From Bradyrhizobium sp. (GTDB taxonomy: Bacteria > Pseudomonadota > Alphaproteobacteria > Rhizobiales > Xanthobacteraceae), in the NCBI GenBank assembly GCA_019243075.1, contig JAFAUV010000169.1, forward strand, positions 1 to 7,146: a stretch of DNA of 7,146 nt, given 5' to 3'. How positions within the stretch are numbered: the stretch's first letter is position 1; each line of letters opens with the position of its first letter. The notes beneath the pieces are model-generated. The model ran no database searches. It was not told the origin of the DNA and worked only from the letters and a program-made list of their open reading frames with translations. The translations under genes were made by a program, and so were the position numbers. This document shows positions 1-6,101 of the stretch, piece by piece.

Positions 1-977
1 AGGCGCTCGCCTCCACCGTGACGATTGCCGGCTCGGGTCTCGTCATCGCGCTGGCCGGCATTTCGATCTTCCTGGTGCGGCGCGAGAGCCAGGCGCGCGA
101 CGACGCCGAAGTGCGCTTGCGCGAGAACAATCTCAATCTCGAAGCCACCGTCGACGAGCGAACGGCGGACTTGCGCGAGGCGAACGACGAGATCCAGCGC
201 TTTGCCTACATCGTCAGCCATGATTTGCGCTCGCCGCTGGTGAACATCATGGGGTTCACCTCGGAATTGGAGGAACTGCGCGGCGACATCTTCCGCCGGA
301 TCGCCGCATTGGCTGAGGTCGCGCCGCAGACGGTGCCGGCGCCCGCTCCCGACGCCGAGCCGGAACTCCAGGGTCCCGACAAGCAGCTTTCGGCCGATTT
401 TTCCGAAGCGCTCGGCTTCATCAAATCCTCGATCGCCAAGATGGACCGGCTGATCACGGCGATCCTCAACCTGACCCGCGAAGGACGGCGCCAGTTCGAG
501 CCGGTGCGCATCGACACGCGCGAATTGATCGAAGGTATCGTCAAGACCATCGCGCATCAGGCTGCGGAGGCGAATGCAGAAATCCGCGTCGCGCCGCTTC
601 CTCCGCTCGTCAGCGACCGCCTCGCGCTGGAACAAATTTTCTCGAACCTGATCGACAACGCAATCAAATATCTCAAGCCAGGGGTTCCCGGCGAAATCGC
701 CGTACGCGGACGAACCAAGCTCGGCTTTGCGGTGTTTGAAATATCGGACAATGGCAGGGGGATCGACCCCAAGGACCATCAGCGCATCTTCGAGCTATTC
801 CGCCGTGCGGGAACGCAGGACAAGCCGGGTCAAGGCATCGGTCTTGCGCATGTACGCGCGCTGGTGCGAAGGCTCGGCGGGACCATGTCGGTATCGTCGG
901 AACTCAATAACGGAAGTACCTTTACCGTCACCCTGCCCATCAATTGGTCGGCCAAGCCCAGGAATCGAGATCCATGA
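1..977 (+). CDS. Sensor histidine kinase, C-terminal part (5' end outside window)
   Basis: The reading frame is open to the left edge, so the GTG at 18 is not a credible start; residue numbers here count from it. Residues 3-20 form a hydrophobic transmembrane helix followed by Arg-Arg, then a charged coiled coil (about 23-60). The H-box contains the phospho-accepting His68 (SHDLRSP). The ATPase domain shows the N-box (Asn210, Asn214), the G1 box (SDNGRGID, Asp244) and the G2 box (GQGIGL, 271-276). It should autophosphorylate on His68 and pass the phosphate to a receiver domain, most likely the one encoded next. The membrane helix plus this linker is typical of CHASE3-type kinases, so the missing N-terminus probably carries a periplasmic CHASE3 sensor; that is inference. 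A Pro/Ala-rich insertion (about 89-128) separates the two helices of the dimerisation domain. The TGA overlaps the next ATG. The signal sensed is unknown. Confidence 0.93.
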   Translation, partial: ALASTVTIAGSGLVIALAGISIFLVRRESQARDDAEVRLRENNLNLEATVDERTADLREANDEIQRFAYIVSHDLRSPLVNIMGFTSELEELRGDIFRRIAALAEVAPQTVPAPAPDAEPELQGPDKQLSADFSEALGFIKSSIAKMDRLITAILNLTREGRRQFEPVRIDTRELIEGIVKTIAHQAAEANAEIRVAPLPPLVSDRLALEQIFSNLIDNAIKYLKPGVPGEIAVRGRTKLGFAVFEISDNGRGIDPKDHQRIFELFRRAGTQDKPGQGIGLAHVRALVRRLGGTMSVSSELNNGSTFTVTLPINWSAKPRNRDP

Positions 978-1417
978 ACGCCCATACTCCCGTTACCATC
1001 ATCATGATCGAGGACGACGAAGGTCACGCGCGCCTGATCGAGCGCAATATCAGGCGATCCGGTGTCAACAATGAGATCGTCCCGTTCAGCAACGGTACAG
1101 AAGCCCTCAAATACCTGTTTGGTGGTGACGGCACTGCCGTGCATCACAAGGGACGCGCGCTTCTGATCCTGCTTGATCTCAACCTGCCGGATACGAGCGG
1201 AATCGAGATCCTGCGGCAGATCAAGGACAACCAATACCTGAAGGCAACGCCGGTCGTGGTGCTGACCACCACCGACGATTCCCAGGAGATCAAGCGCTGC
1301 TACGAATTGGGCTGTAACGTCTACATTACCAAGCCCGTTAACTACGAAAGTTTTGCCAACGCCATCCGCCAGTTGGGTCTATTCTTCTCCGTGATGCAGG
1401 TACCGGCCAGCCCATGA
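974..1417 (+). CDS. Single-domain response regulator, Rcp1-like
   Basis: This 147-residue protein is one receiver domain with no output domain. Visible receiver residues are the acidic pair Asp14/Asp15 after beta-1, the phospho-accepting Asp68 (LLDLNLPD), Thr98 at the end of beta-4 and Lys120 (TKP). The stretch around Gly50-Arg61 before beta-3 and the wording of the Asp68 region resemble the Rcp1 family, which pairs with phytochromes and CHASE3-type kinases. The ATG at 974 overlaps the stop of the upstream kinase as ATGA, which decides the start; the frame extends upstream to 944, but that would lie deep in the kinase gene. With no DNA-binding or enzymatic domain it must act by protein contact or as a phosphate shuttle between the membrane kinase and the downstream receiver-kinase. 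Its stop again overlaps the next ATG (ATGA at 1414). Confidence 0.95.
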   Translation: MNAHTPVTIIMIEDDEGHARLIERNIRRSGVNNEIVPFSNGTEALKYLFGGDGTAVHHKGRALLILLDLNLPDTSGIEILRQIKDNQYLKATPVVVLTTTDDSQEIKRCYELGCNVYITKPVNYESFANAIRQLGLFFSVMQVPASP

Positions 1418-1468
1418 AATCTGCTCCACGAAGTCTGCCTCATGAAATCTGTCCCATGACCTCCGCGA
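1413..1468 (+). repeat. 14-bp tandem repeat at the start of the hybrid kinase gene
   Basis: Three adjacent 14-bp units are visible at 1413-1426 (CATGAAATCTGCTC), 1427-1440 (CACGAAGTCTGCCT) and 1441-1454 (CATGAAATCTGTCC). A weaker fourth unit at 1455-1468 begins CATGACC. Units 1, 3 and 4 carry an ATG. The ATGs of units 1 and 4 are in frame with the kinase (42 bp apart), while that of unit 3 is not. The array therefore supplies alternative initiation codons. Confidence 0.8.
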
Positions 1469-2553
1469 CGCCCACGCTGCTCTATATCGACGATGACGAC
1501 GCACTGGCCCGCCTGGTCAGTCGCGGGCTGGGGCGGCTTGGCTTCAACGTCGTGCATGCCGCAAGCGGTGCCGAGGGCCTCGCGCGGCTGCAGCAAGGCG
1601 GCATCGATGCAGTCGCGCTCGACCAATATATGCCCGGTCTCGACGGGCTGGAAACGCTGGAGCAGATCAGGGCGATCCCCGAGGCGCCGCCCGTGGTGTT
1701 CGTCACGGCCTCGCAGGATTCCAAGATCGCGGTGACGGCGCTGAAGGCGGGCGCGGTCGATTATCTCGTGAAGGACGTCCAGGGCGATTTCGTCCCGCTG
1801 TTGCAGGTGGCCGTCACCGGCGCGCTGCGCCAGGCCGCGCTCGAGCGGGCGCGCGCGGAAGCCGAAGCGGAAATCCATGCCTCGCGCGACCGCTTTGCCG
1901 CCCTGGCCGCCGAGCGCGAGGTGCTGCTCCGCGAAGTCAACCATCGCGTCGGCAATTCGCTGCAGATCATCGCTTCGCTGTTGCATTTGCAGGCGAGCTC
2001 CTCGCCGCAGCAGGACGTCAAGGCCGCGCTCACCAACGCGATGGGGCGCGTGGCCGCGGTAGCGCAGGTTCACCGCAGGCTCTACACCTCGCAGGATCTG
2101 AAGAGCGTGCTGCTCAACCAATATCTCGACGCCCTGCTCGAGGACCTGCGCCGCTCCGCCGAGGGCAACAGGATGTCGCGGCTGACGCTGGAGGCCGACA
2201 GCATCGAGATCGATCCGGACCGGGCGGTTGCGATCGGCATCATCGTCAACGAGCTGATCATGAACGCCGTGAAATACGCCTATCCCGACGGCTCCGGCCC
2301 GATCCATGTGGAGCTGCGCGGGGATGGTGACGATCTCGCGCTGTCGATTGCCGATGAGGGCGTCGGACTCGACGCGGGGCGGAGCGACCCGCGCTCGACC
2401 GGCATGGGCCAGCGCATCGTCAGCGCGATGGCGGCCAAGCTCGAGGCCAGCGTCGAGCGCGATGGCGCCCATTCCGGCACCCGGATCGTGGTGCGGTTCT
2501 CGCGCCACAAGCCGCCCCCTGCCAAGGCGGCCGCCAGCGCCGCCGCGAAATGA
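1414..2553 (+). CDS. Hybrid receiver-HisKA_2 histidine kinase
   Basis: A soluble 379-residue protein without membrane segments. Residues 20-138 are a receiver domain: acidic residues at 26-29, phospho-accepting Asp70 (ALDQYMPG), Thr98 and Lys120. A helical linker rich in Ala, Glu and Arg (140-170) leads to a HisKA_2-type dimerisation domain with His177 (EVNHRVGNSLQ). The ATPase domain has an N-box with Asn279 and Asn284, a G1 box (DEGVGL, Asp314) and a short G2 segment (GMGQ, 330-333). The tail is low-complexity Ala/Lys. Such receiver-first kinases can be switched by phosphorylation of the receiver, so the membrane kinase may control this one. The ATG at 1414 overlaps the upstream stop (ATGA), but the in-frame ATG at 1456 gives a more usual receiver length, and the first 14 residues come from a tandem DNA repeat. 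Neither start has a strong Shine-Dalgarno sequence. Family certain, start uncertain. Confidence 0.93.
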   Translation: MKSAPRSLPHEICPMTSATPTLLYIDDDDALARLVSRGLGRLGFNVVHAASGAEGLARLQQGGIDAVALDQYMPGLDGLETLEQIRAIPEAPPVVFVTASQDSKIAVTALKAGAVDYLVKDVQGDFVPLLQVAVTGALRQAALERARAEAEAEIHASRDRFAALAAEREVLLREVNHRVGNSLQIIASLLHLQASSSPQQDVKAALTNAMGRVAAVAQVHRRLYTSQDLKSVLLNQYLDALLEDLRRSAEGNRMSRLTLEADSIEIDPDRAVAIGIIVNELIMNAVKYAYPDGSGPIHVELRGDGDDLALSIADEGVGLDAGRSDPRSTGMGQRIVSAMAAKLEASVERDGAHSGTRIVVRFSRHKPPPAKAAASAAAK

Positions 2554-2593
2554 GCTTCGCAGCCGCCTGCGCGCTTTGCTAGTCTCGGCAGCC

Positions 2594-3274
2594 ATGACCT
2601 CGCGCGAGTCCGCCGCTGCCGAAATCACCCCCGAGGTGCTGTTGCGGGCGTATGCCTGCGGCATCTTCCCGATGGCGGAGAGCGCGGATGATCCGACGCT
2701 GTTCTGGGTCGAGCCGGAAATGCGGGGCGTGATTCCGCTCGACGGATTTCGCATCGCTTCCCGCCTTGCCCGCACCGTGCGCTCGGATGCGTTCGCCGTC
2801 ACCGTCGATACCGCCTTCAAGGCCGTCATTGCCGGCTGCGCCGCACCGCAAGCCGGCCGCGAGGACACCTGGATCAACAAGCGCATTCGCGATCTCTATG
2901 GCGGGCTCTACGAGCTCGGCCATTGTCACTCCGTCGAGGTCTGGCAGGACGGCGATCTCGCCGGCGGACTATACGGCGTCAATCTCGGCCGCGCCTTTTT
3001 CGGCGAGAGCATGTTTCACCGCGTTCGCGATGCCTCGAAGGTCGCGCTGGTGCATCTGGTGGCGCGGCTGATTGCAGGCGGCTTCGAGCTGCTCGATACG
3101 CAATATGTCACCGAGCATTTGAAGAGCTTCGGCGCCGTCGAAATACCCCGGCGGCGCTACACCGCGCTGCTCGATCGAGCGATCAAGGGCGAGCCCGCGG
3201 ATTTCAACCGGCTGGCAATCGAGCGGCAGGTGCCGGGCGCGGAAGCGCTCGAGATCATCGCCGCGCGGCAGTAG
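2594..3274 (+). CDS. aat: Leucyl/phenylalanyl-tRNA--protein transferase
   Basis: This 226-residue cytoplasmic enzyme transfers Leu or Phe from aminoacyl-tRNA to proteins with N-terminal Arg or Lys, marking them for ClpS/ClpAP degradation (the bacterial N-degron pathway). Family motifs appear in order: YACGIFPM (20-27), Trp38 to Leu49 with RGVIPL, TWI (92-94), HSVEVW (112-117), the long core GGLYGVNLGRAFFGESMF (124-141), ASK (147-149) and LLDTQ (166-170). Asp168 and Gln170 match the conserved D-x-Q of the active site, and Glu138 is also conserved. Length is normal for the family. The frame is open further upstream, but the ATG at 2594 is placed correctly for the family N-terminus and leaves 40 bp after the kinase gene. 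No clear Shine-Dalgarno sequence precedes it. In related bacteria aat often sits beside a DUF2155 gene, as it nearly does here. Confidence 0.96.
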   Translation: MTSRESAAAEITPEVLLRAYACGIFPMAESADDPTLFWVEPEMRGVIPLDGFRIASRLARTVRSDAFAVTVDTAFKAVIAGCAAPQAGREDTWINKRIRDLYGGLYELGHCHSVEVWQDGDLAGGLYGVNLGRAFFGESMFHRVRDASKVALVHLVARLIAGGFELLDTQYVTEHLKSFGAVEIPRRRYTALLDRAIKGEPADFNRLAIERQVPGAEALEIIAARQ

Positions 3275-3304
3275 GCGAAGCCGCTGAGCTAGGTTGGGAG
3301 CGTC

Positions 3305-3310
3305 GAGGGG
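3305..3310 (+). promoter_or_regulatory. Ribosome binding site of plsY
   Basis: GAGGGG lies 6 bases before the ATG at 3317 and supports that start. It is the clearest Shine-Dalgarno sequence in the first half of the window and suggests plsY is translated independently of aat. Confidence 0.6.
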
Positions 3311-3316
3311 AAGCCG

Positions 3317-4003
3317 ATGGTTTTCTGGATCGCGGGTGGAGCTGGATTGGCGGTCGCCTACCTCTTTGGCTCGACGCCCACGGGTTATCTGGCAGGGAAG
3401 CTGCTGAGGGGTGTCGATATCCGGGAGCACGGCTCCAAATCCACAGGCGCAACGAACGCGTTGCGAACCGTCGGGAAATGGCCTGCGTTGCTGGTCCTGC
3501 TGGTCGATGTGCTGAAAGGCGGTGCGGCGATCGTCTTTGCGCGCTGGTTTTATCCTTGGCTTTACACCATGCCGTTGGTCACGCCGCCGCCGACGCCTGA
3601 TCTGCAATCCTTCGCGTCTTGGGCTGTTTGCCTCTCCGGACTCGCCGTGTTGTTGGGGCACGGCCGTTCGATTTGGTTGAGCTTCACAGGCGGCAAATCC
3701 GCCGCGACCGGGCTCGGCGTGCTGCTGGCGTTATCCTGGCCGGTAGGTCTAGGAGCTGCGGCGGTTTTTGGCGTGGCGCTGGCTATCTTCCGGCTTGTTT
3801 CCCTCAGTTCGATGCTGGCCGCGTTGACGGCGATTGCGCTCGTCTGCGGCCTGGAGCAACCGTTGCCCTATCGACCGCTGGTGATCGCAGGAAGCATCTA
3901 CGTCATCGTGCGCCATCGTGCCAACATCGCACGGCTACTCGCTGGCACGGAGCCGCGGCTGGGACAAAGTAGCCCGGAATCGAAAGCAGCATCGCTAATC
4001 TAG
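3317..4003 (+). CDS. plsY: Glycerol-3-phosphate acyltransferase PlsY, cyanobacterial-like
   Basis: An integral membrane protein of 228 residues. PlsY moves an acyl group from acyl-phosphate to glycerol-3-phosphate, the first step of phospholipid synthesis. The three family motifs are visible: motif 1 with GSKSTGATNALR (39-50; Ser40 and Arg50 are the conserved catalytic positions), motif 2 with GHGRSIW followed by TGGKSAAT (114-131, phosphate-binding glycines), and motif 3 with HRANIARLLAGTEPR (200-214; His200, Asn203, Glu212). Hydrophobic segments lie near 3-20, 55-77, 100-114, 128-178 and 187-198. The start has a good ribosome site, GAGGGG at 3305-3310. The wording (TGATNALR, VLLVDVLKG, RSIWLSFTGGKS, RLVSLSS, QPLPY) matches what I recall of cyanobacterial PlsY better than the usual proteobacterial form. 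Leucine codons include nine TTG, one TTA and three CTA, against two, none and one in aat. A second, acquired copy is plausible. Confidence 0.9.
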   Translation: MVFWIAGGAGLAVAYLFGSTPTGYLAGKLLRGVDIREHGSKSTGATNALRTVGKWPALLVLLVDVLKGGAAIVFARWFYPWLYTMPLVTPPPTPDLQSFASWAVCLSGLAVLLGHGRSIWLSFTGGKSAATGLGVLLALSWPVGLGAAAVFGVALAIFRLVSLSSMLAALTAIALVCGLEQPLPYRPLVIAGSIYVIVRHRANIARLLAGTEPRLGQSSPESKAASLI

Positions 4004-4025
4004 AGCATACCGCCTCTGGAGCGCG

Positions 4026-5057
4026 CTAGCGGAAAATCCCGAACAGCCCGCCCGGCTGCTGTTGCGGGGGTGGCGGCGGGGGCGGAGGCGGTTGCTGCTG
4101 GACCTGCTGTTGCGGCGGCCGCGGCTGGGCCGGCTGCTTCGGCGTCGGGGGCCGCTTTTGTGCGGCCTGGGGCGCCGGGGTCGGAGTTGGCGCGGGCTTC
4201 GGATCGGGCGCGGCCGTGACCACGGTCTGCTCCGGCCCCTTACAATCGGTCAGCCAGATGTCGTAGATCGGATGCTCGACGCCGTGCAGGCCGGGGCTCG
4301 CCGCGAACATCCAGCCCGAGAAGATCCGCTTCACCTCGCCCTGCAGCGTGATCTCGTCGACCTCGACAAAGGCGTCGGTATTGGTGGCTTCCGTGGCGGG
4401 ACGGGTGTAGCAGGCGTCGGTCTTCACCCGCAGCGCGCCGAACTGCACGGTCTCGCCGATATCCTCGTCGAAATTGATGATGCGGCCGGTGATCTTGTCG
4501 AGACCCGAGAAGGTCGCCTTCTTGTTGATGATCTTCTGCGCCGGCGGCTCCTGCACCACTTCGTCGCCCGGCTGCAGGCTGGCGGGCGCCTGCGGCGTCC
4601 CCCGCGGCTGACGCTGTCCCGGCGGCAGGCCCGGCAATGTCGGATTGGCGCCGGGCGGCACCGCAGCACTTTGTCCGGGCTCGCCGCGAGCAGCGCCGGG
4701 CTGCGGCGGCTGCACCGCGACGGTCGGCGGCGCGTTTTGCGGAATCACGGTCGTGCCCGGCGGGGGCGGCAGCGGCTGCGACTGCACCGGGCCGGGCAGC
4801 GCCGAGCTCTGCCCCGGCGGAAGCCGGTTGGGCGCCGGCAGCACGCGCCCCTGCGGCAGCGCCGGCACGTCTTCCTCTTCGTCGGCCGGCGCCTGGCTGT
4901 TGCCGCGGGGAATGTTGCCGGGCGGACGCGGCACGGGATCGGAGAAGATGTTGCCAATGCCTTGCGCGCGCGCCGAATGCGTCAGGGGAATCGCGACGAG
5001 AAATGCGATGGCGGCGATCGGGGCCGCAAAACCGGCCGGGGCAATGGTTCGAAGCAT
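4026..5057 (-). CDS. Exported DUF2155 protein with Pro/Gln-rich flanks
   Basis: A 343-residue protein of unknown biochemical function. Residues 1-31 look like a Sec signal peptide: a short basic start, a hydrophobic core (about 9-24) and an A-R-A cleavage motif before Gln32, so the mature protein is periplasmic or envelope-associated. Residues 35-170 are a Pro/Gln/Gly-rich linker. The conserved DUF2155 domain covers about 172-275 (ATFSGLDKITGRI, CYTRP, FSGWMFAASPGLHGVEHP, YDIWLTDC). Cys216 and Cys272 are the only cysteines and could form a disulfide. The C-terminus is again Pro/Gln-rich and ends GLFGIFR. An in-frame ATG at 5096 would add 13 residues; 5057 is preferred because it gives a normal signal peptide and because a -10-like TACAAT overlaps the upstream ATG. 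The frame stays open far upstream, but that part is antisense to the dehydrogenase. It is convergent with plsY, 22 bp apart. Confidence 0.88.
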   Translation of the reverse strand: MLRTIAPAGFAAPIAAIAFLVAIPLTHSARAQGIGNIFSDPVPRPPGNIPRGNSQAPADEEEDVPALPQGRVLPAPNRLPPGQSSALPGPVQSQPLPPPPGTTVIPQNAPPTVAVQPPQPGAARGEPGQSAAVPPGANPTLPGLPPGQRQPRGTPQAPASLQPGDEVVQEPPAQKIINKKATFSGLDKITGRIINFDEDIGETVQFGALRVKTDACYTRPATEATNTDAFVEVDEITLQGEVKRIFSGWMFAASPGLHGVEHPIYDIWLTDCKGPEQTVVTAAPDPKPAPTPTPAPQAAQKRPPTPKQPAQPRPPQQQVQQQPPPPPPPPPQQQPGGLFGIFR

Positions 5058-5094
5058 CTCGCGCGGCTTTGCAGGCGAATCGGGCGTTCGGAAC

Positions 5095-5100
5095 ATTGTA
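5095..5100 (-). promoter_or_regulatory. Candidate -10 element for the DUF2155 gene
   Basis: On the minus strand these bases read TACAAT, one mismatch from the TATAAT consensus, about 38 bases before the ATG at 5057. That would give a leader of roughly 30 nucleotides. No convincing -35 hexamer is seen 16-18 bp upstream, so this is only a suggestion. Confidence 0.3.
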
Positions 5101-5163
5101 CAGGGGCCGCCCGCGGCACGACCGGTTAACACGCCGAATACGGCGGGGAAAGGGCCGTGCCTG

Positions 5164-5187
5164 CCCCGCTGACCCTGGTCAGTCGGG
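5164..5187. promoter_or_regulatory. Operator-like palindrome in the divergent intergenic region
   Basis: CTGACC-CT-GGTCAG (5169-5182) is a perfect 6-bp inverted repeat with a 2-bp centre. It is flanked symmetrically by CCC (5164-5166) and GGG (5185-5187). It lies 114 bp upstream of the dehydrogenase ATG and 112 bp upstream of the DUF2155 start, in a 243-bp region (5058-5300) with no gene. Size and position suit a dimeric repressor or activator. No T-run follows on either strand, which argues against a terminator. The cognate regulator is not in the window. Confidence 0.45.
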
Positions 5188-5288
5188 GGTCCGGATGAAA
5201 TAGTTCCCGCTCCGACCTCTCTGCACAAGCCCCGCGTTACCAAAGCACGCCAACAAACGTTCCAACCAACCGGAATAGCCGGAGTTTT

Positions 5289-5294
5289 AGAGGA
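5289..5294 (+). promoter_or_regulatory. Ribosome binding site of the SDR gene
   Basis: AGAGGA lies 6 bases before the ATG at 5301. The preceding leader (about 5240-5275) is A/C-rich with repeated CCAAC and looks unstructured, which would favour ribosome access. Confidence 0.65.
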
Positions 5295-5300
5295 AAATAC

Positions 5301-6080
5301 ATGCCCGATCGCATTCGTCTGGACGGCAGGGTCGCCGTCATCACCGGGGCTGCCGGCGTCATCGGCCGCGCGACCATGGGTCTGCTGGCCGAGCGTGGCG
5401 CCAAGATCGTCGCCATCGACCGCAGGCAGGCCGATCTCGAAGGCGCCATCAGCGACCTGCCGGCCGCGGCCGAGCCGATCGCGGTCGCCGCCGATGTCAC
5501 CGAGGAAGAGGGCGTGAAGGAATATGTCCGTGCCGCCGTCGACAAGTTCGGCACTATCGACGTGTTCTACAACAACGCCGGCGTCGAAGGAGATGTCAAG
5601 CCGATCCAGGACTATTCGCTGGACGCCTTTCGCCGGGTGCTCGACGTCAATGTGGTCGGCGTGTTTCTGGGCATGAAACATGTCCTGCCGGTGATGCTGA
5701 AGCAGAACAGAGGCAGCATCATCAACACCGCGTCCATCGCCGGCCTCGTCGGCTCGCCCCATATCGCGGTCTATAGCGCGAGCAAGCACGCGGTGATCGG
5801 TCTTACCAAGAGCGCGGCCTGGGAATGCACCGGCACCGGCGTGCGCGTCAATTGCGTCTGCCCCGGGCTGATCGACAGCCGCATGCTGAGCGCGATCCTC
5901 CAGGGCCGCGCCGGCGGCAACACGCCCTACCCCGTGGAAAAGCTGGTCGAACGGATTCCGGCGCGCCGGCTGGGTCAGGGCTGCGAAGTCGCTTCCATCG
6001 TGGCATTCCTCGCCTCCGACGAAGCGAGCTATGTGTCGGGCTCGGCCTATACTGTCGATGGCGGCCGCACGGCTGCCTGA
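5301..6080 (+). CDS. Classical short-chain dehydrogenase/reductase (SDR), NAD-type
   Basis: A 259-residue cytoplasmic oxidoreductase of standard length for classical SDRs. The cofactor-binding fingerprint is TGAAGVIG (15-22). Asp40 at the end of beta-2 points to NAD(H) rather than NADP(H). Asp65-Val66 contacts adenine and NNAG is at 91-94. The catalytic tetrad is Asn117, Ser145, Tyr158 and Lys162 (YSASK). The C-terminus, with YVSGSAYTVDGG, is typical of the family. These features support oxidation of an alcohol or reduction of a ketone, but classical SDRs are too alike to name the substrate; annotation as a 3-oxoacyl-ACP reductase or glucose dehydrogenase would be overreach. The ATG at 5301 has a good ribosome site. 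The esterase gene follows after 21 bp with its own ribosome site, so the two probably form an operon acting on one pathway. Confidence 0.93.
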   Translation: MPDRIRLDGRVAVITGAAGVIGRATMGLLAERGAKIVAIDRRQADLEGAISDLPAAAEPIAVAADVTEEEGVKEYVRAAVDKFGTIDVFYNNAGVEGDVKPIQDYSLDAFRRVLDVNVVGVFLGMKHVLPVMLKQNRGSIINTASIAGLVGSPHIAVYSASKHAVIGLTKSAAWECTGTGVRVNCVCPGLIDSRMLSAILQGRAGGNTPYPVEKLVERIPARRLGQGCEVASIVAFLASDEASYVSGSAYTVDGGRTAA

Positions 6081-6087
6081 TTGTCAA

Positions 6088-6093
6088 AGAGGT
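6088..6093 (+). promoter_or_regulatory. Ribosome binding site of the esterase gene
   Basis: AGAGGT lies 8 bases before the ATG at 6102. It decides that start over the in-frame TTG at 6081, which directly abuts the stop of the dehydrogenase gene. Confidence 0.65.
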
Positions 6094-6101
6094 GTCCCGT
6101 C

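Noticed and set aside
1342..2886. Minus-strand open frame of 514 codons antisense to the hybrid kinase and aat
   Set aside because: It runs opposite two genes with full family motifs, has an Arg-rich composition without recognisable domains, and is explained by high GC at third codon positions.
4000..4029. Possible hairpin CTAGAGC/GCGCTAG covering both stop codons of the convergent pair
   Set aside because: The stem is only 7 bp with a mismatch and a 16-base loop, and no T-run follows; too weak to call a terminator.
4062..5129. Plus-strand open frame of 355 codons antisense to the DUF2155 gene
   Set aside because: The translation is Arg/Gly-rich and repetitive, a mirror of the Pro/Gln-rich coding strand, and has no recognisable domain.
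5169..5200. CTGACC as a -35 element for the dehydrogenase operon
   Set aside because: No good -10 hexamer is found at 16-19 bp spacing, so the palindrome explanation is preferred.
5058..5789. Upstream extension of the DUF2155 frame on the minus strand
   Set aside because: It crosses the intergenic region and lies antisense to the dehydrogenase, and the signal peptide begins only at 5057.
6081..6101. TTG start for the esterase directly after the dehydrogenase stop
   Set aside because: The Shine-Dalgarno sequence at 6088-6093 lies downstream of it and fits the ATG at 6102.
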